Below, one piece after another: positions 54,701-64,000 of a DNA stretch of 64,000 bases (position 1 is its first letter; the number at the start of each line of letters is the position of its first letter). The DNA is from Carallia brachiata (lineage: Eukaryota > Streptophyta > Magnoliopsida > Malpighiales > Rhizophoraceae). The notes beneath the pieces are model-generated. The model made no database searches, was not told the origin of the DNA, and was given only the letters and a program-made list of their open reading frames with translations. The stretch lies in the NCBI GenBank assembly GCA_021464245.1, contig JADCRB010000046.1, positions 968,662-1,032,661 on the forward strand, read 5' to 3'. The position numbers were made by a program, and so were the translations under genes.

Positions 54701-57700
54701 GAAAAGAGTTACCTTTTCAATTAAAGTGGAAATTTTTCGCATCTGTGCAGATCTTAAATCTTCATCTTCTGCCTATATAAAAGACCACAATCGAAGCCAC
54801 AGAAATTATCTCTTGCATAAGATAGAATAGTTGGATAGATGGTTTTGTTACCTTAAATACTGCACAAGAATATGTCATTGTTTCATCCAGGAACAGGGAA
54901 AAAAGTTCATTGCTCTGTGAAGACAGAAAAACATAGAAAATAAGCTTTCAGGACATAATAGCCTCAATAATTTAATTACACAGGACCAATTGCGGAACAA
55001 GATGGCCATATGTAACAATTACTGATCAGTCATGTTTAACATGTCCGTTTCCTTGCATGACACAGGACATCATTTGTCAGAAACTTGGAATAATTTTAGC
55101 TTGAATTTCAAATTTTGAAGGATTTGAACATCATACGAAAAAAAATTTTGGCAGAAGACCATTAGGCTGGTGATTGCTTTGAGAAACAGTGTGTTTACAT
55201 AGATTCACAATAAAAATTCTCCAGCTTTTTCTCAATACTCCATTTTAGAGACTTCCAAATTTCTCGATGAGATGAGGAATTAACTTGTCTTAATTACATA
55301 CCAGGTCATAATGGCGAGATATATTCCTGCGAGCTTGTGTAAGAGTGTTTTGCCTTGAAACGTGCTGAAAGAACAATTTTGCAGATGCAATGCTGGCAGT
55401 GAAAAACAACGGTGTCCACCAACCTCTGAAACCAGCAGAGTAAAATACATTATAAAGATCCAGTAAACGGTTATGCTAATATGATATTCTGAGTCTACCA
55501 ACTCAATATACCTTTTCTTTGTCAACTTTGATGCAGATTTATTAGCATCTCTGTTGGCAATGAGAACCTACAATTTGGATTACATAGGAGAATTGTAGGA
55601 ATTTCCTTGAAAGAGACTGTTTGTCTTAGAACTTAATTATTTGTCTCACCAAGAAAAAGTTTAGAAGGCCTTCATCTTTGTCAACAAAGGAGCAGTCACC
55701 ATAGATATATGCATCAGCAAGGCCTAAGTCAGCCTGTGTTGTTACCTAAGTAAAATTTTTACTCGTAGTCAGTGGCAGAAAAAGTACTTTACTGCACTCC
55801 TACATTTTAGACTTAAACTACTTTGGTTATTTAAAATTCTGAGATTAGCACGAACAAGGTGCATGCAACCCAGATGAAATGACACCCAAAAGGAGTGAAT
55901 ACCTTCCAGTAAAACTGGGCATTGTGCACTTTCAAGAGACTCTTCACAAAGCACTTTTTGCCAGTTCCCCCAAAGGTATAAATTGTGCCTCCTTCCTCCA
56001 ACAAACTGTCATATCACACAGCGCATCCGTTAGTAGTTGCAGAGCAAGAAAATTTCACATCGAGAACTGAAGAAAACAAAGAAGAAAAAACAAAAACAAA
56101 GAACTGTATGAGAACGTTAAAGAAGGCAGGATAGCAATAATAAAGTACTGGAGGAGATTATTTTAGAAGAACCGTCAAACTGAAGGATAGGCAGTGACTT
56201 GGTTGATGATGGTAATTCACGTGACAAGCAGTAAATGAGAAGAGAAACAAGGAGTATGAATTTAGGTGGTCAAAAACAATGTGCCAGCTCATAATAAAAC
56301 CGATAAAATAAGTCTATATAAAGCAAAACAGCAAGGAGGAAAATGGCAGCAAAACAGCAAGGAGGAAAATGGCAGCAAAAATGCTGGAAACCAGCATTTA
56401 AGAATTATTTTGTGGATGCAGATATGTGAAAGTTTGAATTGTTGGACAAAGACAGGACTGGAAACCTGCCCTTTCTTATAATCCAGGTATTGAAGCTTCT
56501 ATGGTCAATCTGGGTCTCTACCAACTCTAGAACCCAGAAATGAGCTGGACAAGCATGTAAAGGACTATTTGCACATATTTAAAGGCTGCAGAGAACAAAC
56601 GGCAAATGAAATCATATAAGAAGGGTTCACATTTGTCTTTACAAGTGAACTCACATTAGACAGCCAGTAGAGATATAATGTCCAAGAAATCTAGTCACGA
56701 AAAGGCGTGCCCCAGTTTCTAACAGAGAAGGTAGCATGTGTTTTGCATTGCTCAGAAGAGGACAACTTTTTCCAAGCAAATTATGTGCAGCGATCATTCC
56801 AGACTGCAAATATCCAATTGCACTAAAGTCAACATACTGAAATTTTGTTAAAGAAAGGCCAATGGATATACTATGTGCTTTGTTTCAAGACATTGGAAAA
56901 CCATCTTTGGAAGAAATTATTGGAAAACATCAGAATAAGCCATTGTCAGTTTCCATCGCCTTCTGAAACAAGAGACACATATTTTACCATATTCTTACCC
57001 ATATATGCACATAATATTAAGAAACTTAGGGGCATGTATTTCTACCTTCAGTCCATCCTCATGGAAGCCATAACCTGAAACACATATAAAATGCAAGCCT
57101 CAGATGATTTTCATATGAAGCTATTGATAAATAGGAAAACCATATTCCTAGTCCCAAACAATAACGTATGTATTGTGAAGAAAATTTAAGAACTAAAAGA
57201 AAATATTTCGAGCTAAAAAGTATAAACGACATAAATTTAAGCCATATGCCCATCTTCTTCATGTCAAAATGACATCAGCTTCAGCAAGTGTAAAGGACGA
57301 TGATACAACACACATGACACATTTGCAGTAGATGCTAACGCATTTATGCACCGTGTTTCAGTAAAATGACAGTACTTTTAAGTACTAAATTGTCTTCATT
57401 ATAGATGTTTTGCTAATAAAATTACCATGGTATGCTCCACAATACCAAATTCCCCTCCTGCCCTGTACATGTTCAAGCTCAAGCGCAGCTTTTGAAGCAG
57501 CCACAGATGGGACTGGATGTCCAGTTGACCACTTAAGGAGGACATTATCTGGTGCGTGATCGGGATTGAGCGTCACCAGAAAAGGGAGGCTCGTTTCACC
57601 AAGATTCTGCCAGTAATTAGACCATTCCAATAACAGAGTTAAAAGTCTAATCAAACTTTCTTCAGCTTGCATGTACTACAAAGAAAATAAATTCTGTAAT

Positions 57701-60659
57701 TTGGTTATAATTTCTATCGTCTCTAAAGAGACATAGTACCAACCTGCAGCACGTTCAGCCAGTATGTCAGACATACTTTGTTGTCTGTATTTCCTAAGAA
57801 ATTCCATGCGCTCCATGCCGCTGGGTTTTGGGGCATGAATTTTTTATCACGGTGAAGGAAAATATCACTGCCAATAGAATTCACAATTGCATCAACTTCT
57901 GTTCACCCTGTTGTTCTAACATGGTTCAACAAACAGTTTTCTAAATTCTCTAGTAATAACAATTTTATAGTCTATCGTGACAATCTCAGGTGGAAAAATG
58001 TATACAATGAGTATTTTTTTTTTTTCATATAAATGAAATATTTTCTCCTACTTTGAAGTTCAATCTATCCCAAGGAAATTTCTTATAAGTAGCTTGAAAC
58101 ATTTAATGTTGCATGTCAAACTCCATCAATAGCTTCTCATAGCAGAATTACTTAACTTCTACAACTGGTGGATATTCTCAAGTTCTTCATAAAATTTTGA
58201 GTAGAAATGTAGAGCTACTAAATGCAAGAGAGTCAAGGACAACAATAAAAGATGGCACCTGTGCATATACTGAAAAGCACCAAGTATTCTCGTTTCATCA
58301 TATGTTGCTTGCTTTCCTAATAGTTTCAAAGCATCTGGGGCATGAACAGCCATGATACATCCGCAGTACGTTTCTTGGGAACCATCTTTACATAATATTG
58401 TGCAACCTGCTGAATTGCCATTCAAGTCTACCACTAGAATCACACGAACAAATTACCATTGATCCCAAAAAAGATTAAATCTTCAATGTACATGAATTCC
58501 ATAGCTTGTTATATGACAAGAACAAGAAAATCGCAATCTTACCATCGTCTGCAGTTGAAACAGACTGCACATAGCAACCTGTCCTTATTTGGCAACCCCA
58601 ACTTTCCAGTTTCTCCCTCACCTGGATTTATTGCAGATTTGAGTAGACATTAAATTTACGCCCAAATCCAAAGAATGTTGCTTGCATATCTTGAGAATCT
58701 ACTCTAGAAGAGTTGAGTAGACACCTTGTGGATGTACGAATGTGATCTCCCTGTCACGGTAAGCCACTGTGGGCGCCCAAAGAGCTGCAGGGAGACCAAA
58801 AAATTCCAGTGAAGATACTAGAGGACATATGTGGACAACTCCAATACTTAAACGCAGAGAGCGTTTTTATAAACCTCCTATTTGGTCAGGAGAGCATGTA
58901 CCTGAAGTAGATGGTGATTACGACAGAATGAGAGTACAGAGTACGCTGAAAAGCTCATAACTCCTTCAGAAGGGCAAGACCATATCGAACCGCACATAGG
59001 GACCTATCGAACAACAACACCTTCATTCAGAAATGGAATAATTTGTACAACTAGAGAATGACTGGCCATGAAAAATGTTTGTGAGAAAACAATGCTAAGA
59101 TATCTCACAAGATAGGCCTTCTGAAACAATTCTGAGTAACCTCTTGCGCTAATAAATTGGCCTAAGGTCTCATTGCGATCAATATCTGGGTTCTTCTCAA
59201 GCACCCCAAGGTAGCTGCAATAGCATTTATGAATTGGAAAATTGGTTCCCAAAAGCATATAGTTGAGTTCTGAAAATGTTACAAAGAGAGTTAACTCACC
59301 TGAGAACATCATCCTTGAACCTGATAATGTCTCGAAGCATTCCCCAAAAGTATGGATTAAGCACGTTCTTCTTCTGTGCAAACAAACTTGACAAGCCATT
59401 TCTGCTTCCCCATTCACAGCCCTGTTCTTTATCTAGGCTCACCGAGAACGACATGTCGGATAACTCCATATCAACTCCAAGACTCTCAAAGAACTCCATC
59501 ATATTTGGATAAGTAACCTGTCATTGGCTCCAACAATTCATACATGTTCTCAATGCAATAAGACATAATTTGTATAATAAGATCAAAAATTTTTATAACA
59601 AAAATAAAAAACTGTTATACTTCTATTAAAAGTTATTTGTTGTAAAAATTATCAATTTAATATCAATTCAAAATAAAAAATTGACGCACAAATTTTTTTT
59701 TAAAAAAAAAAAAAAACTTCCTTTCCCTTTCAACCATGAACGATAAGTTGATGATGCGACACTCTAGTAGAAACCATGGAACATGTGACATGCCGTAGAT
59801 GTGGGAAAGTGAGCTTTTCCAAAATATCAACCAATATCTAGGCATTTAGCACAGCCTTGGTCCCATGTTATGGTGAACCCAATTAAAAACTCTTTTTTAT
59901 CTCATTTGCATCGGGTAACAAAGAGAGAAATGTACAAAAAAAAAATCGATTTTTTTTTATCCCCTTTTCTTTTTCTTTAATCCATTTGCCTTCTAAATTT
60001 GATGACGTCTAATCTTTGTATAGAAAATTAGAAACAAACAAAAGCTACCCGCTGTCGCACACCATTGTCTGCGTGGCTTTATCAACGCCGCGGATACTCT
60101 AAGAGCTATGGACCATGCAATTTTCTGAGCATGCAATTTTCTCGTCATTTTTCCCAACGTTTTGCAAGAGAAACAGTACTACAGTAGATCGAGTGATAGA
60201 ATTATATTTTATTATTCTGACATTTCTTCATATTCAAATAATTTTATCTAATTAGTAACAAAATAAAAAATAGAAAAAAATAAAATCTCCAAGATAATGA
60301 GGAGAACCCATGTTTCGATCTCTCTAATAATTGATGGGTTATGATTATAGAAGGAACAACCATGAACTGCAATCACTTCCAAGTTTATAAAATTATATTT
60401 TATGACATTCCTTTTCTTTTCTTTTCTTTTTAAGAAAAAAGAGAAAAAAAAAAAAAACAGAGAAAAGAGTTGAATGGTGACTTACACGATTGAAGACCAT
60501 GAAGCCAAGGTCCAAATCAACGCCGTCGAAGCTGACAGTCTTGGCATGGCCACCGAGGTACTCCTCTTTCTCGTACAGAACAACCTCGGCTCCTGCCTTT
60601 GCAAGAACGTATGCCGAAACCAGTCCACTTATCCCAGCACCCACCACTGCCACTCTCAT
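51783..60659 (-). CDS. CPS: Cyclopropane fatty acid synthase with N-terminal FAD oxidase domain
   Basis: Adds a methylene group from S-adenosylmethionine across the double bond of an acyl chain in phospholipid, making cyclopropane fatty acids such as dihydrosterculate. It has 866 residues from 24 exons, minus strand: 60659-60486, 59517-59300, 59214-59109, 59003-58902, 58784-58725, 58621-58543, 58409-58259, 57867-57744, 57606-57426, 57074-57046, 56803-56655, 56005-55903, 55745-55650, 55567-55512, 55425-55302, 54914-54852, 54772-54713, 54623-54462, 54390-54317, 54239-54146, 53773-53637, 53515-53435, 53030-52925 and 51854-51783 (2601 bases, phases all consistent). Residues 1 to about 410 are a flavin amine-oxidase-like domain: the dinucleotide motif VVGAGISG is followed by LYEKEEYLGGHAKTV. 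The C-terminal half is the bacterial-type synthase, with SAM motif LEIGCGWG (635-642), DYRQLP, RIISCEMIEAVGHEYMEEFF and the end GFPSAY. Alternative in-frame starts lie at 60668 and 60689. The exon 7 acceptor has one in-frame alternative, 21 bases longer. Confidence 0.95.
56323..56374. repeat. Perfect 26-bp tandem duplication in synthase intron 11
   Basis: The unit starting gcaaaacagcaaggaggaaa and ending atggca occurs twice without change at 56323-56348 and 56349-56374. Identity points to a recent event. Confidence 0.9.
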
Positions 60660-62319
60660 TCTTGACATGCTTCTTCTTCTTATCTGCATTTATTAGGAAA
60701 ATGATCAACTAAAATGCCATTTAAAAAATAATAAGCAGGGAAAAGAAGAAGATAAGACTGGATAGAAAGTACCCACAACCCAGATGATGGGTTACGAGTA
60801 GGACCACAAAAAATGCAATGGATTAACATATACCCAGAACAAGTTAAAGCAAGATTTGCTAAATGTCAATTGTTTTAGGGAATTGTGATGAATTTTTTCC
60901 AACAAGTTTGGAACTTTGGCTAGACCAAGAATAAAAGTTTACCTTTTTTTTAATAAGATACTGCAGAATCCCAAAAAAAAAAATTAAAAGCACAGTAGGT
61001 ACTTCAATTCTCAAACAAATAATGGCATTCCCTTAACCAATCACCGAGCCTCCAATCCCCATTTTTCCCACTCCTCCTATAATGGGAAGAAAAAAAAAAA
61101 AAAAAGAAAAGTCAGAAATCTGCCAAGAAAGCCTGGAGAAACCTGTAATTTCTTTGCGGAGAAAAGGGATAAAGAAAAACAACAGGGTAGGCTAGAAGTC
61201 TGCCTGGAAATTCTCGAAGATTTTAAATGGTCAGTGGATAAGCCAGGCAGGCGTTGTGTCCGGTGAAGCTATATATATATAGCAGTAATAGTCCGAAAGA
61301 TTTGATAAGATTTTGATTCCATGCTAACAGAATGTTTGTGCGATTACCTAACTCGTTAAAGAATTCAAATTGGTGTGAGTAATCAAAATTTTGAATTTTT
61401 TTTATGAATATAAGTAACCACAAAATTAAATAACGAAATTGAATGTATATACTAAAAGTTGCTGTTTTATAAGTTTAATATAAATTGTCCGATTTACTTA
61501 ACTCAATAAACTTGTTAAATTTTTTCTGAGGAGTTTAATACCTCCACTTATCTATTTTAATAAAAGAAGAATGTTTACGGGAATAAAAATTTGCCAAACC
61601 AAATCAATTTGATTTGAAGAATAGAAAGTAAGAAAAGGAAATTATAGTCAAAGGTCAATCTGTAAATAATAAATAAGTTGGGTTCACTACGGCGCAGGAC
61701 TGCTGAATATTGAGCAAAATCTGCTATATAAGTTAGGTTAATGAATCACAATAATGTAAAATCCCGCAACAGTAAAAATTCCTTACAAAAAAAAAAATCC
61801 CTAGTAGACTGATGTTGGAGCCGCAAGGCCCAAAGCCAGGTGGGAAGGGGGGCAGTCCTTACAGTAGTAACAATACTACTTTTTTTTTATTTTATAAAAA
61901 GAACAAAATATTCTGCATTTAGAAAAAAAAAAGTAATTTAACTTTAAAAAAATACTAAATCGTTTAAAAGAATTAATACATTTTGAAGTTGTACTGCCTT
62001 TATTTTTCTAAAAAATAAAAATACATTGTATTTTTAACGAAATATGTTTTAATCTTTTTAAAAAATTTATATATTATGTTATAAAAAAAAATCTCATTCT
62101 TTCAAAAAATTTACTGTAATGTTTTAAGTATAAAAAATAATATGGTAGGGTAGCGGAAAGAATGTCCGCATAGCCGCAACGTGAAGAGTTTTTTGGGGGT
62201 CTATTGGAGGATGGTAGTGAGGCTTTTTAACTTGGTTTATGCTCGATCGGGCTCTAATAAAGTCACTCACAGCCTTCCAAGTTCCGAATTTGCACTCCTC
62301 AGTCCTTTTCTTTCATTTT

Positions 62320-62640
62320 CGACTTTTCCAGTGACGGAACCATCGTCTCCTCTGCTGCTGGCGTCGTTGTACCGGCGACCAGTGAGCGCATCTCCGACCC
62401 TACTCTCGCTACCGGTGCCGTTGTAACGGCTGCTGGCCCGACTGTCGGAGCTCCAGTTACGGCAGCACAAAGCTGAGGCCGTCGGCGCAGCCCCCGGTGC
62501 TACTGCCTTTGCTGGCTGAGCTGTCACCACTGTCAATTTTTCCGCCACCGGCCATGTCCCTGCGCCGCCGATCACATTCCCTCCGCTGTCGCCGCCATCC
62601 AGTGCTGCCGCTAGAATCCTCTGGAAGTGCTTTTGTTGGA
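62320..62640. other. GC-rich island of unknown nature
   Basis: About 320 bases clearly richer in G and C than anything around them, with many CG dinucleotides. Short frames run through on both strands (62181-62426 plus, 62267-62575 minus) and are rich in alanine, serine, proline and arginine, without a recognisable domain. A possible acceptor (gcgtgcag) follows at about 62684-62691. It could be a first exon, a leader, a transposon fragment or recent foreign DNA; I cannot choose. Confidence 0.4.
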
Positions 62641-63049
62641 CACTTTTGAGTTGGGTGAATTATACTTGCTGTGTTTATTTTATTGCGTGCAGGTTTGCTG
62701 ATTCAGAATTCATTGTCGGAGTATTTGGATGAATTTCGATATAGGTCCGTCGAGCTGCGGAAGGTGTTGCTTTATACAACTTTCTTCGAATGGATTATAT
62801 TTAGTTAACGTTTCAGAGTTAGTTCGATGTAGTCTCAATCTGACAATTTATTTAAGGTTTTATGTTCGATCTATAAATGGTCAGTTTGATCACATTACAT
62901 ATAAGTCATGTGTGCCAATTCTCTCTCCTGCTTCATGTAAGTTTTTTTGATTACTTCGCGTTAGTCTTTTGTACGCTTTCACCGAGTATTAATGCAATAG
63001 ATTTGTTTCAATAAAATAAAAACATAGCTGCAGTGAAAAAAAAAAAAAG

Positions 63050-63650
63050 GGTTGTTATAAAAAAATAATACCACTTTTACTTTTTTTTTTATAAATCTAG
63101 CACTACTTTTAAAAATTAATAAATTTAGTACAATTTAATTATTTTCTTATAAATCTAGCACAACTTTTAATAATTAACAAATCTAATACAGTTTAATTAT
63201 TTTTTAACAAATCTAGTACACAGTCAGTTAAAAATAATCTAATTTTCAGTATAAACATACACACGCATATGACATTTTGATGTTTTAAACTATACTGAAT
63301 TTTGACATATAATTATTTTTTAATAAATTTAACACACTGTCAGTTAAAAATAATCGAATCTACAGTATACACATATGCACATACGATATTTGAGAGTTTT
63401 AAACTGTACTAAATTTAAACGTAAATGTGTTATATATGTATATTAAGAGATTCAGTTACTTTTAACTAATTATTTTTAACTGACAGTGTGCTAAATTTAT
63501 TAAAAAATAATTGAAATATACTAAATTTATTAATTATTAAAAATTATACTAAATTTATAAAAAAATAATTAAATTATACTATATTTATTAATTTTTAAAA
63601 ATAATGTTAAATATATAAAAATAATATAAAAATAATACTAATTTTTTCGA
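63050..63650. repeat. Fold-back element built from repeated units
   Basis: Two direct units of about 109 bp (63196-63304 and 63311-63419) share ttttttaa, caaatct or taaattt, then cagttaaaaataatc, then ttttaaact and tactaaa or tactgaa. Downstream, 63450-63530 carries the reverse complement (ttatttttaactgacagtgtgctaaattt). The outer flanks also match in inverted order (aatttagtac against tactaaattt). No coding potential. Confidence 0.65.
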
Positions 63651-64000
63651 TAATAATACAGAAAAATATCTAAGGCGATTGACATTTAGCCATTTCGGGG
63701 GAGACATAAATGTGACACGTCGCTGCCAAAGCTTTCAGCTCGTGCCACCATTTTTAAATGACTTGGACTGAATAAGACCCTAGATTTGTGGGATTTTAGC
63801 TATTGAAAAAGAGCACGGCTACATATTACATGATTGAAAAAATTTTATTTATTAAAGAAATTTTTATAATATAATTTATTAAATTTAATATATAATTATT
63901 TTAATTATAAAATATAATTAAAAAAATTATTATTTTTTATACACTAAATTTAATTAATTTATATGCTAAATCTAACCAGCTGTAATCTGATCATTTTTTC

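Larger units (their letters stand above)
60660..64000. other. Upstream flank of the synthase gene and terminal spacer
   Basis: The first few hundred bases should hold the synthase promoter and leader. A (TA)n stretch at 61271-61280 could act as a TATA box on the minus strand, about 0.6 kb before the start. No family-like gene was found to the window's end. The GC-rich island (about 62320-62640) and the fold-back (63050-63650) are listed separately. Confidence 0.5.

Noticed and set aside
58410..58430. Earlier acceptor for synthase exon 7 adding seven residues
   Set aside because: Open and in frame, but homologues as remembered are shorter here, so the downstream acceptor is preferred; kept as an alternative.

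Overview
The window is nuclear DNA from a flowering plant, almost certainly a eudicot. It is AT-rich, with spliced genes whose introns are bounded by GT and AG, long A/T-rich spacers, microsatellites and small transposon remnants. Every recognisable product is a plant protein. Nothing prokaryotic, viral or organellar was seen. The species cannot be named. A full-length plant cyclopropane fatty acid synthase fits Malvales or Sapindales, but the enzyme is widespread, so this is a weak hint.

Layout, left to right. (1) 1-4470: AT-rich spacer with a fold-back element. (2) 5777-8231 (+): a DUF3527 protein. (3) 12485-15504 (+): ribosomal protein L23 (uL14), four exons, with a telo-box and site II motifs upstream. 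(4) 18342-16121 (-): an RD20/CLO3-type caleosin/peroxygenase, six exons. (5) 19699-21913 (+): translation initiation factor eIF(iso)4E, five exons. (6) 23887-22727 (-): PGR5, the cyclic electron flow protein, two exons. (7) 26286-27152 (+): a DUF716 membrane protein. (8) 32421-28799 (-): ARPC2B, the p34 subunit of the ARP2/3 complex, ten exons. (9) 34398-36000 (+): a 95-residue acidic protein ending in a CaaX box. (10) 38981-41189 (+): an hnRNP with two RRMs and a glycine-rich tail. (11) 47857-43034 (-): a truncated, frameshifted copy of the cyclopropane synthase gene. (12) 60659-51783 (-): the intact 24-exon cyclopropane fatty acid synthase with an N-terminal FAD oxidase domain. (13) 60700-64000: spacer with a GC-rich island and a repeat-built fold-back.

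Genes mostly alternate in direction, giving divergent pairs (caleosin/eIF(iso)4E, PGR5/DUF716, ARPC2B/CaaX protein) and convergent pairs (L23/caleosin, eIF(iso)4E/PGR5, DUF716/ARPC2B). There are no operons. From memory, the order DUF3527 - RPL23 - RD20 - ARPC2B - small protein - hnRNP matches the Arabidopsis interval At2g33360 to At2g33410; eIF(iso)4E, PGR5 and DUF716 lie inside that block here.

The spliced models were built by hand from splice sites, reading phase and family similarity, and their exon lengths add up to whole codons. Three otherwise well-conserved genes (DUF3527, DUF716, hnRNP) each carry one or two single-base frame breaks, which look more like consensus errors than real lesions. 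The most interesting locus is the cyclopropane synthase pair: an intact two-domain gene beside a decayed copy that keeps little more than the methyltransferase half.
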